From a bacterium (GTDB lineage Bacteria > Bacillota > Bacilli > Lactobacillales > Streptococcaceae): DNA of 64,000 bases. A model generated the notes under the pieces. It ran no database searches, was not told the DNA's origin, and worked only from the letters and a program-made list of their open reading frames with translations. Positions 28,534 through 37,860 of this stretch are shown piece after piece. The translations under genes were made by a program, and so were the position numbers. The DNA lies in the NCBI GenBank assembly GCA_905221125.1, contig CAJNBY010000011.1, positions 1-64,000 on the forward strand. Reading direction: 5' to 3'. The number at the start of each line of letters is the position of its first letter. The stretch's first letter is position 1.

Positions 28534-29796
28534 TTATTTCTTTTTATGATTTAGTACCGCATTGAGGACAATGGCAAGTAGGCTGGCTACGACGATTCCG
28601 TTTGAAAAGAACATTTGGAAGGCTGTAGGCATGCTGATGAAGAGATTACTGTTATTGAGTCCGACACCTGCAGCGATGGATACAGCTGCGATAAGGAAGT
28701 TGTGTTCATTGTTAGCAAAGTCAACACGAGCGAGGATTTGCATCCCTTGAATAGATACAAAACCAAACATCACCAGCATGGCACCACCGAGGACAGGACT
28801 CGGAATGATTTGGGCAAGGGCGCCAAACTTAGGAAGGAGTCCAAGGAGAACCAGGAAACCAGCTGCGTAGTAGATTGGCAGGCGTTTCTTGATACCTGAT
28901 AATTTAACCAGACCAACGTTTTGTGAAAATCCTGTGTAAGGGAAGGTGTTAAAGATTCCTCCGAGAAGTACGGCTAAACCTTCTGCACGGTAACCGTTAC
29001 GCAGGCGCGTGCTGTCGATTGGATCTTTCGTGATGTCAGACAAGGCTAGGTAAACACCTGTTGACTCAACCATAGACACCGTTGCGATGATACACATCAT
29101 GACAATAGATGAGATTTCAAAGGTTGGCATCCCAAAGTAGAGAGGAGTTGGGACATGGACAAGAGGTGCTGCAGCAACAGGAGAGAAGTCCACCAAGCCC
29201 ATGCTAGCAGCGATGGCAGTTCCAACAACCAGACCAATCAAAATAGAGATAGACTTGATAAATCCTTTGGTAAAGATGTTTATCAAGAGGATAATCAGAA
29301 CAGTGATAGCTGCAAGCAAGAGACTTTGAACAGTTGGCTCTGGAACGTTATTTCCCATATTTCCAATAGCGACAGGAATCAAGGTTAAACCAATCGTGGT
29401 AATAACAGAGCCTGTTACGATAGAAGGAAATAGATTGGCCACTTTTGAGAAGATTCCTGAAACAAGAACCACGTAAATCCCTGATGCGATAAGGGCACCA
29501 AACATAGCACCACTACCATGACTTTGACCAATCATAATCAAGGGAGCGACTGATTGGAAAGCAACTCCAAGAACGACTGGTAGTCCAATTCCAAAGTATT
29601 TGTTGAGTTGGAGTTGGAGGAAGGTAGCCACCCCACACATGAAGATATCTGTGGAAATCAGGTAGGTCAACTGCTCAGCTGAATAGCCAAGGGCTGTTGC
29701 AATCATGATGGGAACCAAGATAGATCCTGAGTACATGGCTAGTAAGTGCTGCAAGCCAAGAACGGCTGCTTGCGAGTGTTTTTCTTGAGTTTGCAT
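28534..29796 (-). CDS. pbuX: Xanthine permease
   Basis: A 420-residue nucleobase:cation symporter-2 protein with about 12-14 membrane helices. The family motif region TGFSQNVGLVKLSG and the QSVAPLIMIG segment are visible. Its start overlaps the xpt stop by one base, forming the xpt-pbuX operon under the guanine riboswitch. Confidence 0.93.
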   Translation of the reverse strand: MQTQEKHSQAAVLGLQHLLAMYSGSILVPIMIATALGYSAEQLTYLISTDIFMCGVATFLQLQLNKYFGIGLPVVLGVAFQSVAPLIMIGQSHGSGAMFGALIASGIYVVLVSGIFSKVANLFPSIVTGSVITTIGLTLIPVAIGNMGNNVPEPTVQSLLLAAITVLIILLINIFTKGFIKSISILIGLVVGTAIAASMGLVDFSPVAAAPLVHVPTPLYFGMPTFEISSIVMMCIIATVSMVESTGVYLALSDITKDPIDSTRLRNGYRAEGLAVLLGGIFNTFPYTGFSQNVGLVKLSGIKKRLPIYYAAGFLVLLGLLPKFGALAQIIPSPVLGGAMLVMFGFVSIQGMQILARVDFANNEHNFLIAAVSIAAGVGLNNSNLFISMPTAFQMFFSNGIVVASLLAIVLNAVLNHKKK

Positions 29797-30377
29797 TAGA
29801 GATCTGCCTCCTTAAATACGACCTGACCATTTTCAAAACGATCCAAGCGAGCGAGTGATAGGACAGGATAGCCTGCTTTTTCAAGCAAATTACGACCATC
29901 TTGGAAGGATTTTTCAATCACGATACCGATAGCTTCGACTGTGGCACCTGCCTGTTTGATGATTTGAATCAAGCCTTTAGCAGCTTGGCCGTTAGCAAGG
30001 AAATCGTCGATAATCAAAACCTTGTCCTCTGGTGAGAGGAATTTCCCAGCGATGGAAACGGTGCTGGTCACTTGCTTGGTAAAGGAGTAGACTTTGGCAG
30101 TTAAGATACCCTCGTTCATGGTAATGTTTTTAGCTTTTTTGGCGAAAATCATGGGTACATTCAAGGCTTCAGCTGTAAAAACGGCTGGGGCAATGCCTGA
30201 CGCTTCAATGGTTACGACCTTGGTAATGCCAGCAGTAGCGAATTTTTCCGCAAAAACCTTACCAATCTCTCGCATCAAGCTAAAGTCGACTTGGTGGGTT
30301 AAAAAGGAATCCACCTTGAGGATGTTATCACCCAAGATATGCCCATCCTCGAGGATGCGCTCTTCTAATAATTTCAT
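29796..30377 (-). CDS. xpt: Xanthine phosphoribosyltransferase
   Basis: Salvages xanthine to XMP using PRPP. 193 residues with the PRPP-binding loop [17 protein letters not shown] near residue 120-136 and the [12 protein letters not shown] start region typical of Xpt. First gene of the riboswitch-controlled operon; ribosome site AGGAGG. Confidence 0.95.
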   Translation of the reverse strand: MKLLEERILEDGHILGDNILKVDSFLTHQVDFSLMREIGKVFAEKFATAGITKVVTIEASGIAPAVFTAEALNVPMIFAKKAKNITMNEGILTAKVYSFTKQVTSTVSIAGKFLSPEDKVLIIDDFLANGQAAKGLIQIIKQAGATVEAIGIVIEKSFQDGRNLLEKAGYPVLSLARLDRFENGQVVFKEADL

Positions 30378-30450
30378 AAGACCTCCTAAAGTCTAAAAGC
30401 CAATAAATTTCCTTGTTTCAGATTTCTATCCAGTAAAACTGATAGAAAAA

Positions 30451-30478
30451 GGACCTACTTAATCTCTAAGCAAGTCCC
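30451..30478 (-). terminator. Riboswitch-controlled terminator before xpt
   Basis: On the minus strand GGGACTTGCTTA pairs with TAAGTAGGTCC and is followed by TTTTT, about 45 bases after the aptamer. This is the expression platform: guanine binding should favour this hairpin. Confidence 0.8.
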
Positions 30479-30521
30479 CAAAATAGGCATGGCAAAAAAG
30501 ACCATCCCCTCAAGCTAACTT

Positions 30522-30584
30522 ACTTATTGTTAGGTGTTCCGGCACCTTGTAGAAACGTCGTGCCAATTCACGACATAAACAAGT
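30522..30584 (-). promoter_or_regulatory. Guanine (purine) riboswitch aptamer
   Basis: The minus-strand RNA shows P1 arms ACTTGTT/AACAATAAGT, the conserved three-way junction segment GTTTCTAC, and hairpins GTCGTGAATTGGCACGAC (P2) and AGGTGCCGGAACACCT (P3). The junction 3' strand carries a C at the ligand-pairing position, so guanine or xanthine rather than adenine. It lies upstream of xpt-pbuX, the classic target. Confidence 0.9.
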
Positions 30585-30751
30585 AAAACGATATTCAATT
30601 TTAAATAGGTTTGTACCAATGTTTTTATTTTACACTAAATAACTTTAGAAATCAAATATTTTGTCAGTGTTTTGCAATAAAAAACGAACAAATCGAAGAA
30701 AAATGGACGAATTCTCAATTATAGGCTAACCTTTAGAAGGTTTTTCCATCA

Positions 30752-30800
30752 TAAAAGGGCATATTATTAGGTTTTTAAACACCTGACAATATGCCTTTTT
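30752..30800. terminator. Repeat-type bidirectional hairpin terminator
   Basis: AAAGGGCATATT and AATATGCCTTT arms with an inner AGGT/ACCT stem and loop TTTTTAAACACC. It ends the VOC gene on the minus strand. Its core closely resembles the czcD/galR terminator at 24101-24145. Confidence 0.75.
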
Positions 30801-30819
30801 CTGATTTGAAAGATTTTTT

Positions 30820-31206
30820 CTATTCGCTAAATCTTAAAAAATAGCCATCTGGATCCAAAACTGCAAATTCGTGAGGGTAAATAAAGCTATCTCCCACTCG
30901 AAATTCTCTTTTGGTCAGCGGACGATGGATAGGATAGTCAGCTTCCAGCAGTTTTTGGTGGAGCTGAGGGACATCTTCAATGCCAAAGGAAATATTGACA
31001 CCGCGCCCGAAAGGATAGGTTAGTTGGGCTAATTCTTCTGTGCTGCCTTCTTCTAGCATAAGTTGACAGTCTTCAAGCGAGAGGAAGAGAAATTTCTCCT
31101 CTGGACGCTCGTATTCGACAGAAAATCCCAGCAAGTCGCAGTAGAAGTGGCGTGACTTTTCGAGGTCAGATACTACAAATTCGGGAATGACAGCTTGATA
31201 GTCCAT
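30820..31206 (-). CDS. VOC (glyoxalase/bleomycin-resistance fold) protein
   Basis: A 128-residue single VOC-fold protein: MDYQAVIPEFVVSDLEKSRH at the start and EFAVLDPDGYFLRF at the end, the second metal-ligand strand. Function of this subfamily is unknown; dioxygenase, lyase or drug-binding roles are possible. It is 11 bases downstream of exoA in the same direction and likely cotranscribed. Confidence 0.85.
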   Translation of the reverse strand: MDYQAVIPEFVVSDLEKSRHFYCDLLGFSVEYERPEEKFLFLSLEDCQLMLEEGSTEELAQLTYPFGRGVNISFGIEDVPQLHQKLLEADYPIHRPLTKREFRVGDSFIYPHEFAVLDPDGYFLRFSE

Positions 31207-31217
31207 TAGCTTTCTCC

Positions 31218-32045
31218 TTAGAGCTCAATCTCCATGACAATGGGTGTGTGGTCTTGACGAGCTCCTGAGTCAATCATGTCAGACTTGGTCACCTTGTCAG
31301 CGATGCGGTTACTTGTGAGCCAGTAGTCGATTCTCCAGCCTGTATTGTTGATTTTAGAAGTCTTGCTGCGCTGTGCCCACCAAGTGTAGCGTTCTGGAAC
31401 ATCGCCATGAACATGACGGAAGGTGTCAGTAAATCCAGTTGCCAAAAGGTTGGTAAATCCAGCACGTTCCTCGTCGGTAAATCCAGGTGAACGGCGGTTG
31501 CTAGCAGGATTTGCAAGGTCGATTTCATTGTGGGCCACATTGTAGTCGCCAGTCGCAAGAACTGGTTTTTCTTTGTCTAGTTTAGCTAAATACTCAGCAT
31601 ATTTGACATCCCAGACTTGGCGTTCTTCCAAACGTTTAAGGCCATCACCAGCGTTTGGAGTGTAAACCTGTGTTACGAAAAATTCATCAAATTCCAAGGT
31701 GATGATGCGGCCTTCCAAGTCCATGGTAGAAGGTGCACCGATTTCTGGAAAGCTGATAGTTGGTGTGAGTTCTTTCTTATAAAGGAACATGGTACCAGCG
31801 TAGCCTTTACGGGCAGGTTCTTGGGAAGAGCGCCACGTATTTTCGTATCCTGGGAAGAGTTCCTCTAAAATTTCCAAGTGTTTCTTTGTTGGACCCTTGG
31901 CAGAAAGCTTGGTTTCTTGGATAGCGATGATATCAGCATTTTCAGCGACCAAGGTTTGTAGGACTTCTTGGGATAATTTCGCGCGAGCTGAGTCACTAGT
32001 TAGGGCTGCGTTGAGGGAATCAATATTCCATGAGATGAGTTTCAT
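31218..32045 (-). CDS. exoA: Exodeoxyribonuclease III / AP endonuclease ExoA
   Basis: A 275-residue class II AP endonuclease. Motifs: MKLISWNIDSLNAA at the start, AIQETKLS with the metal-binding Glu, TGDYNVAHNEIDL near residue 155 and DHTPIVMEIEL at the end with the catalytic His. It cuts abasic sites in base excision repair. Confidence 0.95.
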   Translation of the reverse strand: MKLISWNIDSLNAALTSDSARAKLSQEVLQTLVAENADIIAIQETKLSAKGPTKKHLEILEELFPGYENTWRSSQEPARKGYAGTMFLYKKELTPTISFPEIGAPSTMDLEGRIITLEFDEFFVTQVYTPNAGDGLKRLEERQVWDVKYAEYLAKLDKEKPVLATGDYNVAHNEIDLANPASNRRSPGFTDEERAGFTNLLATGFTDTFRHVHGDVPERYTWWAQRSKTSKINNTGWRIDYWLTSNRIADKVTKSDMIDSGARQDHTPIVMEIEL

Positions 32046-32178
32046 AAAGTTACCTTTTTCATTCAGATTATAGATTTTATTATACCAAAAAAAGGTCTAT
32101 TTCCCCAACGTATGGTTTGAAAAATCACCCTCTTTCGTTTATAATTAAGAATGATTTTATGAAAGGGAGTGAAAATAA

Positions 32179-32634
32179 ATGAAATTTTACTCATATGACT
32201 ATGTGCTTAGCCAAATCAGTCAGCAAAATGGAATCATGATTGGCTTTGGGATTGTGCTCCTAGCTATCACAGGATTTTTTGCTTTTAAGGCTTATCGTGA
32301 TAAAAAGGGAACTAAATTTCGGGAATTGGTCATGATTTTGGCTTTGACTTTGGTAGCCATGCTTTTGGTGACAATCTCAAAATACCAGACCAATCAAGCC
32401 TCTAACAATCAATTTCAAACTTCACTTCATTTCATAGAGGTTGTTTCCAAAGACTTGGGAGTGGATAAATCAGAAGTTTATGTCAATACTTCAGCTGCTA
32501 CTGATGGAGCGCTTGTCAAGGTAGGTCCAAATGTCTACCGTGCTATGAACGGGAGCGAACCAGACAAGTATCTTTTAGAGAAATTAGAATTGCATCAAAC
32601 AGACGCTATTGAATTGGTGGAGGTAAACAAATGA
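32179..32634 (+). CDS. DUF3290 membrane-anchored protein
   Basis: A 151-residue protein with two membrane segments near the N-terminus (about residues 18-38 and 50-65) and a soluble C-terminal domain. It matches the DUF3290 family, which is nearly always paired with a DUF421 protein, here overlapping by four bases (ATGA). Function unknown. Confidence 0.8.
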   Translation: MKFYSYDYVLSQISQQNGIMIGFGIVLLAITGFFAFKAYRDKKGTKFRELVMILALTLVAMLLVTISKYQTNQASNNQFQTSLHFIEVVSKDLGVDKSEVYVNTSAATDGALVKVGPNVYRAMNGSEPDKYLLEKLELHQTDAIELVEVNK

Positions 32635-33266
32635 CGCTCAACTATATGGAAATTTTAATCAAACTAGCCTTGGGTCTCTTTTCGCTTGTTTTTGTTATCA
32701 ATGTGACAGGAAAGGGGAACCTAGCACCTAACTCTGCGACAGACCAAATTCAAAACTATGTTCTCGGTGGTATCATCGGTGGGGTGATTTACAATAGTTC
32801 TATCAGCATTCTCCAATATGCAGTGATTTTGATGATGTGGACGATTTTGGTCTTGACCCTCAAATGGCTCAACAACAATGTTCGTTTTGTCAAACACTTG
32901 ATTGATGGCAAGCCAACTCTCCTTATCAAAAATGGGAAGATTGACCCAGAAGCCTGTCGTTCAGTTGGTTTGTCTGCATCGGATGTAGCCCTCAAACTTC
33001 GTAGCCAAGGGATTTTCCAGATGAAACAAGTCAAACGAGCTGTGCAGGAGCAAAATGGCCAACTCATCGTGGTCCAAATGGGAGATGAAAATCCTAAGTA
33101 TCCAGTTGTGACTGACGGTGTGATCCAAGTCGATGTCTTGGAATCGATTGGTCGTAGCGAAGAGTGGCTGCTTGATAACCTCAGCAAACAAGGGCATGAC
33201 AATGTAGCCAACATCTTTATCGCTGAGTATGACAAGGGTGTCGTCTCAGTCGTAACTTATGAATAA
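32631..33266 (+). CDS. DUF421 (YetF-like) membrane protein
   Basis: A 211-residue protein with three N-terminal hydrophobic segments and the cytoplasmic DUF421 domain (KHLIDGKPTLLIKNGKID and LKLRSQGIFQMKQVKRAVQE). YetF-type proteins are widespread in Firmicutes; a membrane-associated role in stress or spore germination is described for some relatives, not for this one. Confidence 0.82.
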   Translation: MTLNYMEILIKLALGLFSLVFVINVTGKGNLAPNSATDQIQNYVLGGIIGGVIYNSSISILQYAVILMMWTILVLTLKWLNNNVRFVKHLIDGKPTLLIKNGKIDPEACRSVGLSASDVALKLRSQGIFQMKQVKRAVQEQNGQLIVVQMGDENPKYPVVTDGVIQVDVLESIGRSEEWLLDNLSKQGHDNVANIFIAEYDKGVVSVVTYE

Positions 33267-33283
33267 GAAAAACCTGGGGTCTT

Positions 33284-33480
33284 GTACTCTTTGAAAATCT
33301 CTTCAAACCGCATCAACGTCGCCTTGCCGTAGATATGGTTACTGACTTCGTCAGTTCTATCCACAACCTCAAAACAGTGTTTTGAGCTGACTTCGTCAGT
33401 CTTATCTACAACCTCAAAGCAGTGCTTTGAGCAGCCTGCGGCTAGTTACCTAGTTTGCTTTTTGATTTTCATTGAGTCTT
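33284..33480 (+). repeat. BOX element (boxA-boxB-boxC)
   Basis: The sequence starts TACTCTTTGAAAATCTCTTC with boxA, contains one boxB (ACTGACTTCGTCAGTTCTAT and AACAGTGTTTTGAGC) and ends with boxC, closing in TTTTCATTGAGTCTT. BOX elements are dispersed, structured repeats of S. pneumoniae and close relatives, probably mobilised by IS transposases in trans. This copy sits in front of the ABC exporter operon and would be part of its leader if transcription starts upstream. Confidence 0.93.
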
Positions 33481-33517
33481 GGCCTCAGGTTTCCATTTGC
33501 AATCAGAAAGGGATGTT

Positions 33518-35263
33518 ATGTCCATTATTCAAAAACTTTGGTGGTTTTTCAAGTTAGAAAAACGCCGTTATCTAGTCGGGATTGTAGCCCTGGTCTTGGT
33601 TTCCGTCCTCAATCTCATTCCACCTATGGTCATGGGGCGGGTCATTGATGCCATCACATCGGGGCAATTAACCCAGCAGGACCTCCTTCTTGACCTATTT
33701 TACTTGCTACTTGCGGCCTTTGGGATGTACTATCTGCGCTATGTTTGGCGTATGTATATCCTTGGAACTTCCTACCGTTTGGGACAGATTATGCGGTCTC
33801 GCTTGTTTGAGCATTTCACAAAAATGTCTCCAGCCTTTTATCAGACCTATCGTACAGGGGACCTGATGGCACACGCAACTAATGATATCAATGCCCTAAC
33901 TCGTCTGGCAGGGGGCGGTGTTATGTCTGCGGTGGATGCTTCTATCACGGCGCTGGTGACCTTGCTGACCATGCTCTTTAGCATCTCATGGCAAATGACC
34001 TTGGTTGCCATTCTACCCCTACCTTTCATGGCTTATGCAACTAGCCGTTTAGGGAGAAAGACCCACAAGGCCTTTGGCCAATCCCAGGTTGTCTTTTCTG
34101 AACTCAATAACAAGGTGCAGGAGTCTGTATCAGGTATTAAAGTAACCAAGTCTTTCGGGTATCAGGCGGATGAGTTGAAGTCCTTTCAGGCAGTCAATGA
34201 ATTGACCTTCCAAAAGAACCTGCAAACCATGAAATACGATAGTCTCTTTGACCCCATGGTTCTCTTGTTTGTTGGTTCATCCTATGTTTTAACGCTTTTG
34301 GTCGGTTCCTTGATGGTTCAGGAAGGGCAAATCACGGTTGGAAATCTGGTCACCTTTATCAGCTACTTGGATATGCTGGTTTGGCCTCTTATGGCTATTG
34401 GTTTCCTCTTTAATATCACTCAGCGAGGGAAGGTTTCTTACCAGCGGATTGAGGAACTTTTATCTCAGGAATCACCTGTAAAAGATCCTGAATTTCCTTT
34501 AGATGGTGTTGCAAATGGACGCTTGGAGTACGCCATTGACAGCTTTGCCTTTGAAAATGAGGAAACATTGACGGATATTCACTTTAGTTTGGAAAAAGGG
34601 CAAACCCTGGGCTTGGTCGGGCAGACAGGCTCTGGAAAAACGTCCTTGATTAAACTCCTCTTGCGAGAATACGATGTAGATAAGGGAGCTATTTATCTAA
34701 ACGGTCACGATATTCGGGACTATCGTCTGACAGACCTTCGTAGTCTTATGGGCTATGTTCCTCAGGACCAGTTCCTCTTTGCGACTTCGATTTTAGACAA
34801 TATCCGCTTTGGCAATCCTAAACTGCCTCTTTCAGCGGTCGAGGAAGCGACCAAGCTAGCTCAAGTTTACCAAGACATTGTAGCCATGCCTCAGGGATTT
34901 GATACGTTGATTGGTGAAAAGGGAGTCAGTCTTTCTGGAGGTCAAAAGCAACGTCTGGCCATGAGTCGGGCTATGATTTTAGATCCCGATATCTTGATTT
35001 TGGATGATTCCTTGTCAGCCGTGGATGCCAAGACAGAGTATGCGATTATCGACAATCTCAAGGAGACGCGCAAAGACAAGACAACCATTATCACGGCCCA
35101 TCGCCTCAGTGCAGTTGTCCATGCAGATTTGATTTTGGTTCTGCAAAATGGACAGATTATCGAACGAGGCACGCATGATGACTTGCTAGCCCTGGATGGC
35201 TGGTATGCGCAAACCTATCAATCTCAGCAGTTGGAAATGAAAGGAGAAGAAGATGCAGAATAA
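33518..35263 (+). CDS. Heterodimeric ABC exporter subunit, BmrC-like
   Basis: A 581-residue half-transporter: six-helix membrane domain (about residues 1-310) and an ATPase domain. Walker A GQTGSGKTS, signature LSGGQKQR, Walker B ILILDDSLSAVD, where the catalytic Glu is Asp, and H-loop TAHR. With the partner encoded next it has one non-canonical ATP site, like BmrC of B. subtilis or LmrC. Multidrug or lipid export is likely. ATG at 33518 is chosen because AAAGGG precedes it; upstream in-frame codons lie in the BOX element. Confidence 0.9.
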   Translation: MSIIQKLWWFFKLEKRRYLVGIVALVLVSVLNLIPPMVMGRVIDAITSGQLTQQDLLLDLFYLLLAAFGMYYLRYVWRMYILGTSYRLGQIMRSRLFEHFTKMSPAFYQTYRTGDLMAHATNDINALTRLAGGGVMSAVDASITALVTLLTMLFSISWQMTLVAILPLPFMAYATSRLGRKTHKAFGQSQVVFSELNNKVQESVSGIKVTKSFGYQADELKSFQAVNELTFQKNLQTMKYDSLFDPMVLLFVGSSYVLTLLVGSLMVQEGQITVGNLVTFISYLDMLVWPLMAIGFLFNITQRGKVSYQRIEELLSQESPVKDPEFPLDGVANGRLEYAIDSFAFENEETLTDIHFSLEKGQTLGLVGQTGSGKTSLIKLLLREYDVDKGAIYLNGHDIRDYRLTDLRSLMGYVPQDQFLFATSILDNIRFGNPKLPLSAVEEATKLAQVYQDIVAMPQGFDTLIGEKGVSLSGGQKQRLAMSRAMILDPDILILDDSLSAVDAKTEYAIIDNLKETRKDKTTIITAHRLSAVVHADLILVLQNGQIIERGTHDDLLALDGWYAQTYQSQQLEMKGEEDAE

Positions 35264-36995
35264 ACAAGAACAATGGGCTGTATTGAAGCGTTTGATGTCC
35301 TATCTCAAGCCTTATGGACTTCTGACTTTTTTGGCACTCAGTTTTCTCCTAGCGACGACAGTCATTAAAAGTGTCATTCCCCTCGTGGCCTCCCACTTTA
35401 TCGACCAGTATCTCAGCAATCTTAACCAACTGGCCGTTACCGTTTTGCTGGCCTACTATGGTCTTTATATCCTGCAAACTCTAGTTCAGTATGTTGGCAA
35501 TCTTCTCTTTGCGCGGGTGTCTTACAGTATTGTCAGAGATATTCGTCGCGATGCCTTTGCCAATATGGAAAAGCTGGGCATGTCTTATTTTGACAAGACG
35601 CCAGCAGGCTCCATCGTCTCTCGTTTGACCAATGATACTGAGACCATCAGCGATATGTTTTCAGGGATTTTATCCAGCTTTATCTCAGCAGTTTTCATCT
35701 TTCTGACAACCCTTTATACCATGTTGGTGTTGGATTTTCGTTTGACAGCTTTAGTCTTGCTCTTTCTACCCTTGATTTTCCTTCTGGTCAATCTCTATCG
35801 GAAAAAGTCAGTGAAAGTCATTGAAAAAACCAGAAGTCTCTTGTCAGATATCAATAGTAAGCTGGCAGAGAATATCGAAGGAATCAGAATTATCCAGGCC
35901 TTTAATCAAGAGAAGCGCCTGCAGGCAGAATTTGATGAGATCAACCAAGAACACTTGGTCTACGCCAACCGATCTGTAGCCTTGGATGCCCTCTTTTTGC
36001 GTCCTGCCATGAGTTTGCTGAAACTCCTAGGTTATGCTGTCTTGATGGCCTACTTTGGCTACCGTGGCCTTTCTATCGGTATAACAGCCGGAACTATGTA
36101 TGCCTTTATCCAGTACATCAACCGTCTCTTTGATCCCTTGATTGAGGTGACGCAAAACTTTTCAACCCTTCAAACATCCATGGTGTCTGCAGGCCGTGTC
36201 TTTGCCTTGATTGACGAGAAGACCTATGAGCCTCTTCAAAAAGATGGGCAAGCCAAAGTCCAAGAAGGCAATATCCGTTTTGAACATGTGTGTTTCTCAT
36301 ATGACGGTAAACATCAGACTCTGGATGATATTTCTTTCTCTGTTAACAAGGGTGAAACCATTGCCTTTGTAGGGCATACAGGTTCGGGGAAATCTTCGAT
36401 CATCAATGTACTCATGCGCTTTTATGAATTTCAATCAGGGAGAGTTCTCTTGGATGGTGTGGATATCCGGGACTACAGTCAGGAAGAGCTGAGAAAAAAC
36501 ATAGGTCTGGTCTTGCAGGATCCCTTCCTCTATCATGGAACCATCAAGTCCAATATCGCCATGTACCAAGATATCAGTGATGAGCAAGTTCAGGCCGCGG
36601 CTGCCTTTGTGGATGCAGATTCCTTTATTCAGGAACTTCCTTTGGGCTATGATGCCCCTGTTTCCGAGCGTGGTTCGAGCTTTTCTACTGGTCAACGCCA
36701 GCTTCTTGCTTTTGCCAGAACAGTTGCCAGCCAGCCTAAAATCCTGATTTTGGATGAAGCAACCGCCAATATTGACTCTGAAACAGAAAGCTTGGTTCAA
36801 GCTTCTCTGGCGAAGATGAGACAGGGGCGGACAACCATTGCCATCGCCCACCGCCTTTCTACTATCCAAGACGCCAACTGCATCTATGTTTTGGATAAGG
36901 GACGCATTATCGAGAGCGGAACCCATGAGGAACTCTTGGACTTGGGAGGAACCTATCACAAGATGTATAGCTTGCAGGCAGGAGCCATGTCCTAA
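35253..36995 (+). CDS. Heterodimeric ABC exporter subunit, BmrD-like
   Basis: A 580-residue half-transporter with N-terminal membrane domain and an ATPase with Walker A GHTGSGKSS, a degenerate signature FSTGQRQL and an intact Walker B ILILDEATANID with H-loop AHR. Complementary to the upstream subunit, whose signature is canonical but whose Walker B Glu is Asp. The genes overlap by 11 bases. Confidence 0.9.
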   Translation: MQNKQEQWAVLKRLMSYLKPYGLLTFLALSFLLATTVIKSVIPLVASHFIDQYLSNLNQLAVTVLLAYYGLYILQTLVQYVGNLLFARVSYSIVRDIRRDAFANMEKLGMSYFDKTPAGSIVSRLTNDTETISDMFSGILSSFISAVFIFLTTLYTMLVLDFRLTALVLLFLPLIFLLVNLYRKKSVKVIEKTRSLLSDINSKLAENIEGIRIIQAFNQEKRLQAEFDEINQEHLVYANRSVALDALFLRPAMSLLKLLGYAVLMAYFGYRGLSIGITAGTMYAFIQYINRLFDPLIEVTQNFSTLQTSMVSAGRVFALIDEKTYEPLQKDGQAKVQEGNIRFEHVCFSYDGKHQTLDDISFSVNKGETIAFVGHTGSGKSSIINVLMRFYEFQSGRVLLDGVDIRDYSQEELRKNIGLVLQDPFLYHGTIKSNIAMYQDISDEQVQAAAAFVDADSFIQELPLGYDAPVSERGSSFSTGQRQLLAFARTVASQPKILILDEATANIDSETESLVQASLAKMRQGRTTIAIAHRLSTIQDANCIYVLDKGRIIESGTHEELLDLGGTYHKMYSLQAGAMS

Positions 36996-37020
36996 TACTC
37001 TTTGATTTTTATTGAGTAAA
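36994..37020 (+). repeat. Possible deleted BOX remnant
   Basis: ATACTCTTTG joined directly to ATTTTTATTGAGTA looks like the first bases of boxA fused to the last bases of boxC with everything between lost. The TACTC/GAGTA ends are the BOX terminal inverted repeats. Short, so it could be chance. Confidence 0.4.
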
Positions 37021-37125
37021 AGAAGGAAATCCTTCAAATTACAGATTTCTTTCACCGCCTTTTCCATTTTGTGGTATAATGAAAAATGTTGACAAATAGT
37101 ATAATAAAAACAAAGGAGAAACAGC

Positions 37126-37818
37126 ATGCTGAAATGGGAAGACTTGCCCGTGGAAATGAAATCAAGCGAGGTTGAGTCTTACTACCAGCTTGTCTCTAAA
37201 AGGAAGGGTTCGCTGATTTTCAAGCGTTGCTTGGACTGGGTTCTGGCCTTGGTCTTGCTGATTTTAACTTCCCCAGTCTTTCTCATCTTGAGCATTTGGA
37301 TCAAGTTGGATAGCAAGGGGCCTGTTATTTACAAGCAAGAGCGCGTGACCCAGTACAACCGTCCTTTTAAGATTTGGAAGTTCCGTACCATGGTGACGGA
37401 TGCGGATAAAAAAGGCAGTCTGGTGACTTCAGCTAACGATAGCCGTATTACCAAGGTTGGCAATTTTATCCGCCGTGTCCGTTTGGACGAACTGCCTCAG
37501 TTGGTCAATGTCCTTAAAGGTGAGATGTCCTTTGTCGGCACACGACCTGAAGTACCACGCTACACAGAGCAGTATAGCCCTGAAATGATGGCAACCTTGC
37601 TTTTGCCAGCAGGGATTACCTCTCCAGCCAGCATCAACTACAAGGATGAGGACACTATCATCAGTCAAATGACCGAAAAAGGCCTGCCAGTTGACCAAGC
37701 CTATGTAGAGCATGTTCTTCCTGAAAAGATGCGCTATAACCTTTCTTATCTCCGAGAATTTAGTTTCCTTGGAGACATCAAAATCATGTTTCAAACCGTG
37801 TTTGAAGTGCTAAAATAA
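37126..37818 (+). CDS. Initiating sugar transferase (undecaprenyl-phosphate, AATGal-1-P type)
   Basis: A 230-residue bacterial sugar transferase. One N-terminal membrane hairpin (WVLALVLLILTSPVFLILSI), then the catalytic domain with IWKFRTM, VRRVRLDELPQLVNVLKG-like text (IRRVRLDELPQLVNV) and SFVGTRPEVPRY. Such enzymes move a sugar-1-phosphate onto undecaprenyl phosphate. In pneumococcus the neighbour pair of this gene and the next aminotransferase makes and transfers AATGal, the first sugar of the teichoic-acid repeat; I infer the same here from gene pairing. Confidence 0.85.
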   Translation: MLKWEDLPVEMKSSEVESYYQLVSKRKGSLIFKRCLDWVLALVLLILTSPVFLILSIWIKLDSKGPVIYKQERVTQYNRPFKIWKFRTMVTDADKKGSLVTSANDSRITKVGNFIRRVRLDELPQLVNVLKGEMSFVGTRPEVPRYTEQYSPEMMATLLLPAGITSPASINYKDEDTIISQMTEKGLPVDQAYVEHVLPEKMRYNLSYLREFSFLGDIKIMFQTVFEVLK

Positions 37819-37860
37819 AGTAGTCATGAGAAAATGAGTACAGACAAAAGGAGCAAATCA

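Noticed and set aside
33284..33480. Repeated CTGACTTCGTCAG and TTTGAGC units as a possible CRISPR array
   Set aside because: The units are internal parts of a BOX element; there are no regular spacers. No CRISPR array or cas gene is seen in the window.
36435..37127. 230-codon minus-strand frame over the end of the ABC exporter gene
   Set aside because: Mostly antisense to the conserved ATPase domain and runs through the intergenic promoter.
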